A DNA stretch of 54,772 nt from Candidatus Omnitrophota bacterium (GTDB taxonomy: Bacteria > Omnitrophota > Gorgyraeia > Duberdicusellales > 4484-171): assembly GCA_021735445.1 (NCBI GenBank), contig JAIPHA010000008.1:1-54772 (forward strand). The letters are read 5' to 3'. How positions within the stretch are numbered: the stretch's first letter is position 1; each line of letters starts with the position of its first letter. The translations under genes and the position numbers were made by a program. The notes beneath the pieces were generated by a model. It ran no database searches and was not told where the DNA came from. It was given only the letters and a program-made list of their open reading frames with translations. Shown here piece after piece: positions 38,026 to 46,403 of the stretch.

Positions 38026-38340
38026 ATGAGTTTAAAAATTAAAAAAGGCGATAAGGTAATAGTCAATTCCGGTAAGAGCAAAGGGAAAAAAGGAAAGGTT
38101 TTAACGGTTTTTTCCGCTAAGCAAAGAGCAGTAGTCGAAGGGGTGAACCTGGTAAAAAAACATAAAAGACGAAAATCTGAATCAGAGCAAGGCGGCTTTG
38201 AAGAAATACCTTTGCCTTTGCATCTGTCAACCATGCAATTATTTTGCCCAAATTGCAACAAAGGGGTTAAAACTAAAATCGAGATAGCCAAGGATAAAAC
38301 TAAAACAAGGGTTTGTAAAAAATGCCAGAAAGCAATTTAA
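38026..38340 (+). CDS. rplX: 50S ribosomal protein L24
   Basis: KIKKGDKVIVNSGKSKGKKGKVL, VEGVNLVKKHKR. Confidence 0.95.
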   Translation: MSLKIKKGDKVIVNSGKSKGKKGKVLTVFSAKQRAVVEGVNLVKKHKRRKSESEQGGFEEIPLPLHLSTMQLFCPNCNKGVKTKIEIAKDKTKTRVCKKCQKAI

Positions 38341-38891
38341 AAAATTATATTCCCAGACTGCTTCAAGTTTATAGAGAGCAGGTTATGCCTGCATTGAAAA
38401 AGAAGCGCAACTATACTAATATTTTGGCGGTACCGCGTTTGGTCAAGATTGTAGTCAATATGGGGGTAGGGGAAGCTACTTCTGATTCCAAACTAATCGA
38501 GAGCGTATCTGAACAGCTGGGGACGATTACCGGCCAGCGTCCTAAGATTTGCCGGGCTCGCAAGGCTATTTCTAATTTTAAGCTTAGACAGGGAGTGGCT
38601 GTGGGCTGTTGCGTGACTTTGCGTAAGGCAATGATGTATGACTTTTTCGACCGTCTTATCAGCGCGGCTATTCCGCGAATTCGTGATTTTAGGGGGTTTT
38701 CGCCTAATTCTTTTGATCGGTCCGGCAACTATAACTTTGGCTTAGTGGAACAAGGCATATTTCCAGAAATAAATTTAGATAAAATAACCAGAACCCAAGG
38801 GATGAATATCTCAATTCATACTACTGCTGATTCGGATCAAGAAGCAAGAGAGCTGCTTGATGCATTTGGGTTTCCTTTCAGGAGGAGATAA
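38322..38891 (+). CDS. rplE: 50S ribosomal protein L5
   Basis: [56 protein letters not shown]. Confidence 0.97.
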   Translation: MPESNLKNYIPRLLQVYREQVMPALKKKRNYTNILAVPRLVKIVVNMGVGEATSDSKLIESVSEQLGTITGQRPKICRARKAISNFKLRQGVAVGCCVTLRKAMMYDFFDRLISAAIPRIRDFRGFSPNSFDRSGNYNFGLVEQGIFPEINLDKITRTQGMNISIHTTADSDQEARELLDAFGFPFRRR

Positions 38892-39085
38892 TGGCTAAAA
38901 AATCAAAAATTCAAAAATGGATTAAGGAAAAAGAAAATCCAAAGTTTACTACTCGTTATAGAAATAGATGCAGGCGCTGCGGGCGGCCGCGTGGCTATAT
39001 TAGAGATTTTGAACTTTGCCGGATTTGTTTTCGTGAATTAGCCTGGCAAGGGTTGATTCCGGGGGTAAAAAAAGCAAGCTGGTAA
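38891..39085 (+). CDS. rpsN: 30S ribosomal protein S14 (zinc-binding short type)
   Basis: [46 protein letters not shown]. Confidence 0.96.
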   Translation: MAKKSKIQKWIKEKENPKFTTRYRNRCRRCGRPRGYIRDFELCRICFRELAWQGLIPGVKKASW

Positions 39086-39153
39086 GCACAGATACACGTA
39101 GATGTGGTACGGATGTACACAGATGAATAAAAAATATAAAAAAAGGAAGGAAA

Positions 39154-39549
39154 ATGAGCAGAACTGATTTAATTGCAGATGCATTTACCATAATAAGGAA
39201 TGCCACCAGAGCTTATAAGGAAGAGGTATTCATCCCCTATTCGAATATTTTATCCAAGATTTGCCAAATATTAAAAGAACATGAATATATCGAGAATTTT
39301 AAGGAAGCAGAGACCAAGAGTTTTAAGCAAATAAAAGTATATTTAAAATATGACGGGAAGAAGAGTTTAATTAGTCAAATCAAAAAAGTTTCTCGGCCAT
39401 CACGGCGTATTTATAAAAAGAAGGATGAAAATTTTTCGGTTTTAGGCGGATATGGTTTATCGATAATTTCTACATCAAAAGGAATATTTACTGATAAGCA
39501 GGTAAAAAAAGAAGGCCTGGGCGGAGAAGTTATCGCAATGGTATGGTAA
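39154..39549 (+). CDS. rpsH: 30S ribosomal protein S8
   Basis: DLIADAFTIIRNATRA, GLSIISTSKGIFTDKQVKKEGLGGEVIAMVW. Confidence 0.96.
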   Translation: MSRTDLIADAFTIIRNATRAYKEEVFIPYSNILSKICQILKEHEYIENFKEAETKSFKQIKVYLKYDGKKSLISQIKKVSRPSRRIYKKKDENFSVLGGYGLSIISTSKGIFTDKQVKKEGLGGEVIAMVW

Positions 39550-39559
39550 TTTTAAGGTA

Positions 39560-39605
39560 AAGCGGAGCGAATGAAGCAAGCGGAGCCCTGAGTGACCGAA
39601 GGAGA
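39560..39605 (+). repeat. AAGCGGAGC / CCTGAGTGACCGAAGGAG word element
   Basis: AAGCGGAGC at 39560-39568 and 39579-39587, followed by CCTGAGTGACCGAAGGAG. Confidence 0.55.
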
Positions 39606-39611
39606 TAAAAA

Positions 39612-40151
39612 ATGTCAAGAATCGGCAAACAACCAATAGCAGTCCCTAAGGAAGTCAAAGTGGAGATCAAGGAAGAAAAGGTTTCCGTGCAAGGGCCAAA
39701 GGGAAGCCTTAGCTTTCATTTTGATAAACTTATCCAAGTAGATTTAGCGGATAATATTTTATCTGTAACACGAAAAAAGAATAATAAGCTGGCAAGAAGC
39801 TTACATGGAACAACCCGAGCAATCGTAGCTAACCTTATAAAGGGTGTAACCGAAGGGTTTAAAAAAGAACTTGAAATTGTAGGGGTTGGTTATAAGGCGC
39901 AGATGAAAGGGAAAACCCTTGATTTGAGTTTAGGTTTTTCTCATCCGGTCGAGTTTGAGGTGCCGGAGGGGATAAATGTTTCCCTGCCTTCAAATACCCG
40001 GATAACGATAGAAGGTACGGATAAGCAGAAGATAGGCCAATTTGCCGCTAAAATCAGAAAAATATACCCACCTGAACCTTACAAAGGTAAAGGGATTAGG
40101 TACCTTGGCGAAGAGGTAAGGAAGAAAATCGGAAAAGCATTAGCAAAATAA
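39612..40151 (+). CDS. rplF: 50S ribosomal protein L6
   Basis: MSRIGKQPIAVP, EVPEGINVSLPSNTRITIEGTDKQKIGQFAAKIR. Confidence 0.97.
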   Translation: MSRIGKQPIAVPKEVKVEIKEEKVSVQGPKGSLSFHFDKLIQVDLADNILSVTRKKNNKLARSLHGTTRAIVANLIKGVTEGFKKELEIVGVGYKAQMKGKTLDLSLGFSHPVEFEVPEGINVSLPSNTRITIEGTDKQKIGQFAAKIRKIYPPEPYKGKGIRYLGEEVRKKIGKALAK

Positions 40152-40169
40152 AAAAGGATAAACAAAGAG

Positions 40170-40523
40170 ATGAAAAAACAAGCTCGAGAGTACAGGCATA
40201 AGAGGATATTAAAAAAAATTCAAGGCACTGCTTTGCGGCCGCGCCTTTTAGTCTTCCGCAGCCATAAACATGTTTATGCGCAGCTGATAGACGATCAAGC
40301 CCAGAGAGTAGTCACGGGAGCATCTACTTTGTCTGCGCAATTTAAGGGTAATAATGCCAAAACAGCAGACAAAGCTGCTGCCAAAGAAGTAGGGAAGATT
40401 ATCGCGGATTTAGCAAAATCAAAAAAAATAAGTGTTGTTTGTTTTGATCGGGGCGGATATAAATTTCACGGCCGAATAAAAAGTTTGGCCGAAGGCGCAA
40501 GAGAAGGAGGATTAAAATTTTAA
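40170..40523 (+). CDS. rplR: 50S ribosomal protein L18
   Basis: RLLVFRSHKHVYAQLIDD, VCFDRGGYKFHGRIKSLAEGAREGGLKF. Confidence 0.97.
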   Translation: MKKQAREYRHKRILKKIQGTALRPRLLVFRSHKHVYAQLIDDQAQRVVTGASTLSAQFKGNNAKTADKAAAKEVGKIIADLAKSKKISVVCFDRGGYKFHGRIKSLAEGAREGGLKF

Positions 40524-40987
40524 TGCAGAAAAGATCAGCTAAAGCAAGGTCAGACGAAAAAGCTTTTATTGAAAAAGTATTATTTATCAATAGAACCACC
40601 AAGGTAACTAAAGGGGGTAAGAACCTTTCTTTTTCCGCTTTGGTTGTAGTCGGGGACGGTGTCAATCAAGCAGGTTTTGCTGTGGGCAAGGCTAATGAAG
40701 TTGCCAGCGCAATTAGAAAAGGGATAAATAAAGCAAAAAAAGATACTGTAAAAGTAAAACATAAAGGGTCGACAATCCCCCACCAGGTTATTGGTAAATT
40801 TGGATCGATGCGGATACTTTTTAAATCTGCTTCTCGAGGCACAGGGGTTATTGCTTGCGGGCCTATCCGGGCAGTTTGTGAATGCGCGGGGATAAAGGAT
40901 ATTTTGACAAAAAATATTGGCAATTCTACAAATCCTATAAATGTAGTTAAGGCTACTTTTGAAGCCTTTAAGAATTTCAAGGGTTGA
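40523..40987 (+). CDS. rpsE: 30S ribosomal protein S5
   Basis: KVLFINRTTKVTKGGKNLSFSALVVVGD, TGVIACGPIRAVCECAGIKDILTK. Confidence 0.97.
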   Translation: MQKRSAKARSDEKAFIEKVLFINRTTKVTKGGKNLSFSALVVVGDGVNQAGFAVGKANEVASAIRKGINKAKKDTVKVKHKGSTIPHQVIGKFGSMRILFKSASRGTGVIACGPIRAVCECAGIKDILTKNIGNSTNPINVVKATFEAFKNFKG

Positions 40988-40992
40988 TTATT

Positions 40993-41448
40993 ATGGATTT
41001 ATCAGATATTAAAATAGTAACTAAGAATAAAAAAGCTAAACGGCGGGGGAGAGGAACCGGTTCCGGTTTAGGTAAGACTTCAGGCCGGGGGCATAAAGGC
41101 GCCGGTCAAAGAAAAGGAAAAAAATTGCCTTATGCTGGTTTTCGGGGCGGGAACCTCCCTTTTTTAAGGCAAATACCTAAGAGAGGCTTTACCGCCAGGA
41201 ACAGAAAAGTATATCAAATAGTAAACTTGGCTGATATTCAGGAGAGAGCAAAAAATAGCAGCGAACTCATTCCGGAGGAGATGGAGAAGTTCGGGTTGAT
41301 TGAAAATAAATATAAACCAGTTAAAGTGTTGGCCAAGCAGAACGGTAAATTTAATTTAAAAATTATCATAAAGGCCGATAAAATTTCTAAAAAGGCAAAA
41401 GAGATTGTTGAGTCTAAGGGAGGGGTTTTTGAGTGTTTAAAGCGGTAG
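40993..41448 (+). CDS. rplO: 50S ribosomal protein L15
   Basis: KRRGRGTGSGLGKTSGRGHKGAGQRKGKKLPYAGFRGGNLPFLRQIPKRGF. Confidence 0.97.
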   Translation: MDLSDIKIVTKNKKAKRRGRGTGSGLGKTSGRGHKGAGQRKGKKLPYAGFRGGNLPFLRQIPKRGFTARNRKVYQIVNLADIQERAKNSSELIPEEMEKFGLIENKYKPVKVLAKQNGKFNLKIIIKADKISKKAKEIVESKGGVFECLKR

Positions 41449-42788
41449 CGAATATCTTTAAGGTACCGGATTTAAGAAAAAAAATCCTCATAACTCTTTC
41501 TCTTTTGGTGGTATACCGGGCCGGATGTTTTATCCCTACTCCGGGAGTAAATACGGGAGCTCTTTCTCAATTTTTTGCCGAGGTTAGTAAGAACCAGGGC
41601 CAAACTATTTTTGGAATGCTTAATCTATTTACCGGCGGAGCTTTAACTAAGCTAAGCATTTTTGCCTTAGGTATTATGCCTTATATATCGGCTTCTATCA
41701 TTATGCAGTTGCTTCAAAATGTAGTTCCTGCTTTAGAGAAAATCGCTAAGGAAGGTAAGGCTGGTTATGAAAAAATTAATCAATACACCAGGTACTTTAC
41801 TTTAGTTTTATGTTTTGTCCAGGGCTTATTTTTATCTTTCTGGCTTTCTAATCCCGCTAATTTTAAAGGGCATTTAATTGTTCCCGAACCGGGTTTGCTG
41901 TTTAATTTTACAACGGTTATTACTTTAGCCTGCGGTACGATTTTTATTATGTGGCTGGGTGAGCAAATTCAGGAAAGAGGTATCGGCAATGGGATTTCAA
42001 TCATTATTACAACCAGTATACTTTCACGTATCCCCTCATCGGTCAGCCAGCTTTGGCGCCTCTGGTCTCCCACTAATCCGGCGAATCAGCAGATATCAAC
42101 TCCGGTTGTAATTGGCTTGGTTGCGGTTTTGGTTTGTATGATTGCCGCTGTGGTTTTATTCACTCAAGCTCAACGAAGAATTCCGATTCAATACGGGAGA
42201 AGAGTGGTTGGGCGCAAAATGTATGGAGGCCAGAGCACTTACCTGCCGATTAAGATAGACATGGCAGGAGTTATTGCAATTATTTTTGCTTCGGCCGTGA
42301 TCTCTTTTCCGGCAACATTAGCGATGTTTTTGCCTAAAGATATAAAAATTGTCCAGTTTTTACAAACCGTAATTCAGCAGAGAGGTTTTTGGTACAATTT
42401 TATTTTAGTTGGTTTAATCATATTTTTTATGTATTTTTATACAGCCATGGTTTTTCACCCTTTAGAAATTGCCAATAATCTAAAACGTTATGGCGGTTTT
42501 GTCCCGGGAGTAAGGCCAGGCAGGCCTACCGCAAATTATCTTGATTATGTTGCCACCCGGGTTGTGTTTGTGGGAGCTATATATATTAGTATTATTGCCA
42601 TTTTTCCAAACATTATCATGGAGATCTTTCGGGTGCCTTCGTACCAGCTAGCTTCACTTTTTGGCGGCACAACTCTTTTGATTATGGTAGCGGTTATCCT
42701 GGATACGATGAAACAGGTTGAAGGACAGCTTATGACACGCCATTATGATGGTTTTATCAAGGGCAGCCCCCTTAAGGGAAGGAAATAG
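41433..42788 (+). CDS. secY: Preprotein translocase subunit SecY
   Basis: LFTGGALTKLSIFALGIMPYISASIIMQLL, GNGISIIITTSI, polytopic, FVPGVRPGRPTANYLDYV. Confidence 0.97.
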   Translation: MFKAVANIFKVPDLRKKILITLSLLVVYRAGCFIPTPGVNTGALSQFFAEVSKNQGQTIFGMLNLFTGGALTKLSIFALGIMPYISASIIMQLLQNVVPALEKIAKEGKAGYEKINQYTRYFTLVLCFVQGLFLSFWLSNPANFKGHLIVPEPGLLFNFTTVITLACGTIFIMWLGEQIQERGIGNGISIIITTSILSRIPSSVSQLWRLWSPTNPANQQISTPVVIGLVAVLVCMIAAVVLFTQAQRRIPIQYGRRVVGRKMYGGQSTYLPIKIDMAGVIAIIFASAVISFPATLAMFLPKDIKIVQFLQTVIQQRGFWYNFILVGLIIFFMYFYTAMVFHPLEIANNLKRYGGFVPGVRPGRPTANYLDYVATRVVFVGAIYISIIAIFPNIIMEIFRVPSYQLASLFGGTTLLIMVAVILDTMKQVEGQLMTRHYDGFIKGSPLKGRK

Positions 42789-42791
42789 AAG

Positions 42792-43439
42792 ATGAGGTTA
42801 ATTCTTTTTGGCGCACCAGGTTCAGGCAAGGGGACGCAGGCAGATATATTAGCCAGCCAATTTAATTTGGAAAAAATATCTTTAGGAGATATTTTACGCA
42901 AAGAAGTTGGTAAGGGGTCTAGTCTGGGAATGGAAGTTAAACAATATATGGATAAAGGAGAGCTTGTTGCTGATGATACGGTTAGGGGTGTAATCGCTGC
43001 GAATTTAAGAGATGATAATTTTATATTGGACGGTTATCCCCGAAACCGGAAACAAGCGGAAACATTAGAAGGCATTTTAGAAGAAAAGAATTGCTCGATA
43101 GATGCTTTTATTTATTTAGATGTGAGCCAGGCTACTATTGTAGACCGTTTGAGCAAAAGAAGGGTTTGCCCAAAATGCGGCACTATTTACCATCTTGATT
43201 CTATGCCGCCTAAGGAAGATAATCTTTGCGACCAATGCGGCGCCGGCTTGGAGCAAAGGGATGATGATAATCCTGAGACCATAAAAAAAAGATGGGATGT
43301 ATTTTTGGAAAACAGCAAAGAAATTTTTGATTTTTATAAACAAAAAGGCCTATTTGTATCTGTTGATGGCGGAAAGCCAAAAGAAGAAGTGCTGGAAGAG
43401 ATCAGGGGTAAATTACAAAATAAAAAGATATTAACTTAA
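42792..43439 (+). CDS. adk: Adenylate kinase (zinc-type lid)
   Basis: LFGAPGSGKGTQADIL, DGYPRNRKQAE, lid CPKCGTIYH...CDQCG. Confidence 0.97.
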   Translation: MRLILFGAPGSGKGTQADILASQFNLEKISLGDILRKEVGKGSSLGMEVKQYMDKGELVADDTVRGVIAANLRDDNFILDGYPRNRKQAETLEGILEEKNCSIDAFIYLDVSQATIVDRLSKRRVCPKCGTIYHLDSMPPKEDNLCDQCGAGLEQRDDDNPETIKKRWDVFLENSKEIFDFYKQKGLFVSVDGGKPKEEVLEEIRGKLQNKKILT

Positions 43440-43446
43440 AAACGCC

Positions 43447-43601
43447 AAAAAACATAGGAATTAAGGGATGTGCCCAATCTTTGCGAAGCAAAGCTTAACA
43501 AAATTATAATATTGGGCCCATCATTACTTTGAAAAGTAAATTTAATTTATCAAATAGTAGTTAAATAATATTGGCAAAAAAAACATAGGAATTAAGGGAT
43601 G
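43447..43601 (+). repeat. 24-bp exact direct repeat around a structured 107-bp insert in the rpmJ leader
   Basis: AAAAAACATAGGAATTAAGGGATG at 43447-43470 and 43578-43601; insert includes GATGTGCCCAAT/ATTGGGCCCATC (11 of 12 pairs) and CTTTGC-GAA-GCAAAG. Confidence 0.85.
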
Positions 43602-43712
43602 AAAGTCAAAAGTTCAGTAAAAAGAGTTTGCAATAAATGTAAGTTGATAAAAAGAAAAGGAGTGGTAAGGGTAATTTGTAAAAACCCTAAACACAAGCAG
43701 CGACAAGGATAG
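43599..43712 (+). CDS. rpmJ: 50S ribosomal protein L36 (37 aa, not in ORF track)
   Basis: [37 protein letters not shown]. Confidence 0.95.
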   Translation: MKVKSSVKRVCNKCKLIKRKGVVRVICKNPKHKQRQG

Positions 43713-43725
43713 CAATTAGTTAACT

Positions 43726-43761
43726 GGTGAGTGGTTAATTAGTGTGCAGAAAATTAACCAC
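43726..43761. repeat. GGTGAGTGGTTAATTAGTG word hairpin (rpmJ-rpsM gap)
   Basis: GTGGTTAAT (43731-43739) / ATTAACCAC (43753-43761) perfect 9-bp stem; word shared with 17434-17459. Confidence 0.65.
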
Positions 43762-43776
43762 CTTAGAGGAGGAACG

Positions 43777-44145
43777 ATGCCAAGAATTTTAGGGGTAGAT
43801 ATCCCAAAAAATAAAAAAATAAAAATTTCTTTACGTTATCTTTATGGAGTTGGCCCGAAAAAAGCTGATGAAATTTTAAATAACACCGGGATTGACCCTG
43901 AAAGAAAAGCCGGAGATTTAAAGGAAGACGAGACTTCTCAGCTGGCTAGGTACATTCAATCAAATTATACGGTCGAAGGTGAGCTGAGGCGGAAAACCTC
44001 CCAGGATATCAGAAGATTAATTGAAATTAAATCGTACAAGGGGATGCGGCATAAAAAAGGATTGCCGGTACGGGGCCAGCGCACACGCTGCAATGCCCGG
44101 ACTAAGAAGGGGCCAAAATCCAGAGTGGGCGGCAAAAAACGATAA
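43777..44145 (+). CDS. rpsM: 30S ribosomal protein S13
   Basis: MPRILGVDIPKNKKIKISLRYLYGVG, GMRHKKGLPVRGQRTRCNARTKKGP; ATG 43777 has a GAGGAGG SD upstream. Confidence 0.97.
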   Translation: MPRILGVDIPKNKKIKISLRYLYGVGPKKADEILNNTGIDPERKAGDLKEDETSQLARYIQSNYTVEGELRRKTSQDIRRLIEIKSYKGMRHKKGLPVRGQRTRCNARTKKGPKSRVGGKKR

Positions 44146-44214
44146 AAATATTTTATAAAATTATTAAAATTAAAATAGTAGCTAATTGAAATAAACAAAA
44201 AATGAGGGAAAAAT

Positions 44215-44613
44215 ATGGCTAAGAAACCAAAAAGAAAAGAACGGAAAAAGAAAAAGATTCAGCTTCAGTCTTCAGCGGGGGTGGCTAGAATTAAAGCTAC
44301 TTTTAATAATACAATTGTTTCGATAACAGATTTAAACGGTAATGTTCTGGCATGGAAGTCAGCCGGAGGGGTAGGGTTTAAGGGGGCACGTAAATCGACT
44401 CCTTATGCAGCTCAAATGGCCTCCCTTGATGTTGCCAAAGCTACTAAATCTATGGGTTTAAGAGAGGTCGACGTTATGGTTAAAGGGCCAGGCCCAGGCC
44501 GGGAAGCGGCTATCAGGGCGCTTTCGGCAGCAGGTTTAAATGTTAAGCGTGTCAAAGTGGCGAGCCCGGCTCCGCATAATGGTTGCAGGCTGAAAAAGAA
44601 AAGAAGAGTCTAA
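44215..44613 (+). CDS. rpsK: 30S ribosomal protein S11
   Basis: [53 protein letters not shown]. Confidence 0.98.
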   Translation: MAKKPKRKERKKKKIQLQSSAGVARIKATFNNTIVSITDLNGNVLAWKSAGGVGFKGARKSTPYAAQMASLDVAKATKSMGLREVDVMVKGPGPGREAAIRALSAAGLNVKRVKVASPAPHNGCRLKKKRRV

Positions 44614-44688
44614 TAGCTCAGCGTAGAACATTGAACCTAGAACGAAAATTATAAGCCAAGAATCAACGTAATTGAGGAGAGTAAAAAA

Positions 44689-45318
44689 ATGGCAAGAGAT
44701 TTAAGACCAAAATGTAAATTATGCCGGAGAGCCGGAATGAAGCTTTTTTTAAAAGGGATCAGGTGCGTGACTGAAAAGTGCGCCGTAGCTAAAAGGCCTA
44801 CTCCTCCGGGAATGCAGAAAAGGCAAAGATCCAAACCTTCTTATTATGCCTTACAGCTTAGGGAAAAACAAAAAGCAAAAAGTGTCTACGGGTTGCTTGA
44901 ACGCCAATTTAGAAGGTTTTTTGAAATCGCGCATAAATCAGAAGGAGCTACCGGCCAAATTTTAATTCAGGAGCTGGAAAGAAGGCTGGATAATATAGTT
45001 TTTCGTTCCCTGTTTGCGTTATCCCGGTCTCAAGCCAGGCAGTTTGTCCGCCATGGCTTTATTTTTATCGATAACCGCAGAGTCGACATCCCTTCTTTTT
45101 TAGTAAAAAAAGACCAGGTAATCGAGTTGCGAATTGGCCAAAAAATGAATGATTTAATAAAAGAAAATATCCAAATAAGCGCAAAAGAAAAAAGTGTTCC
45201 TGAATGGCTTAGTGTAGATAATCAAAACCATAAAATTACAATAAAACGACTGCCGACCAAAGATGACATTACTATACCTATGCAAGAACAGTTGATTGTA
45301 GAGCTTTATTCTAAGTAA
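44689..45318 (+). CDS. rpsD: 30S ribosomal protein S4
   Basis: CKLCRRAGMKLFLKG, LQLREKQKAKSVYGLLERQFRRFF, RLDNIVFRSLFALSRSQARQFVRHGFI. Confidence 0.97.
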   Translation: MARDLRPKCKLCRRAGMKLFLKGIRCVTEKCAVAKRPTPPGMQKRQRSKPSYYALQLREKQKAKSVYGLLERQFRRFFEIAHKSEGATGQILIQELERRLDNIVFRSLFALSRSQARQFVRHGFIFIDNRRVDIPSFLVKKDQVIELRIGQKMNDLIKENIQISAKEKSVPEWLSVDNQNHKITIKRLPTKDDITIPMQEQLIVELYSK

Positions 45319-45377
45319 TCAATTTGGCAAGCAGTTAAAATGAATTAACTAGTAATCAATCTAGAGGAGGAAAAAAT

Positions 45378-46364
45378 ATGGGAATAAGCTGGCGTGATTT
45401 TCAATTTCCAAAAAGAATAACCGTAGACCAAGATAGTTATAGCCCAACTTATGGTAAATTTATAGCAGACCCCTTAGAAAGAGGTTATGGTGTAACTTTA
45501 GGTAATTCTTTGCGGCGTGTACTTCTTTCGTCAATTGAAGGTTCTGCCGTAACATCGATTAAAGTCGCAGAGGCTCCGCATGAGTTTTCTCCGGTGGAAG
45601 GGGTTTTAGAGGACTTGCCTGAAATTATTCTGAATATAAAAGGGCTTACTTTGCGCGCTTATTCTCGTTCGCCAAAGAAAATTTATATAAAATCCGAAGG
45701 AGAACAAGAGGTAAAGGCCAGAGATATTATTACTGACGAAACAATTGAAATCGTTAATCCGGATCACCATATTGCGACAATCACCGGACCAGGAAAGAAA
45801 CTCAACATTGAAATGGAGGTGGGCCGCGGGCGTGGTTTTGTCCCGGCTGAAGCCAACAAGAGAGAAGACATGCCGATTGGAGTAATAGCTATTGATTCGA
45901 TTTTTACCCCAGTCAAAAGAGTGGCCTTTAAAGTCGAAAACACCCGTGTTGGCAAGAGGACAGATTACGATAAATTATTATTGGAGATTTTTACAGATGC
46001 CAGCATCGAGCCTAAAGAAGCATTGATTTATGCTTCTAAAGTTTTGAATAAGCACCTTGAGCTTTTCTTTACTCTGGGTGAGCTGCCGGAAGAAGATTAT
46101 GAGGAACTTACTTCTGAAGAAATATCTTTGTATGAAAAATTGAAATTGCCGGTTTCTGAGTTAGAGCTTTCAGTAAGAAGCGCGAATTGCCTGCGCGAGG
46201 CTAACATTAAAACCTTGGCAGAGCTGGTGACTAAGACCGAGCCAGAAATTTTAGCTTACCGGAATTTTGGGAAAAAGTCTTTAAATGAAGTAGCTGCTCT
46301 TCTAAAAACGATGGGGCTTGACTTCGGAATGAATATTGATGAAGAGAAAATGAAAAAAGTTTAA
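45378..46364 (+). CDS. rpoA: DNA-directed RNA polymerase subunit alpha
   Basis: FIADPLERGYGVTLGNSLRRVLLSSIEGSAVTSIKV, C-terminal CLREANIKTLAELV. Confidence 0.98.
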   Translation: MGISWRDFQFPKRITVDQDSYSPTYGKFIADPLERGYGVTLGNSLRRVLLSSIEGSAVTSIKVAEAPHEFSPVEGVLEDLPEIILNIKGLTLRAYSRSPKKIYIKSEGEQEVKARDIITDETIEIVNPDHHIATITGPGKKLNIEMEVGRGRGFVPAEANKREDMPIGVIAIDSIFTPVKRVAFKVENTRVGKRTDYDKLLLEIFTDASIEPKEALIYASKVLNKHLELFFTLGELPEEDYEELTSEEISLYEKLKLPVSELELSVRSANCLREANIKTLAELVTKTEPEILAYRNFGKKSLNEVAALLKTMGLDFGMNIDEEKMKKV

Positions 46365-46403
46365 AATAATTATCTTGTTAATTAAAATTACGGAGATTAA
46401 AAG

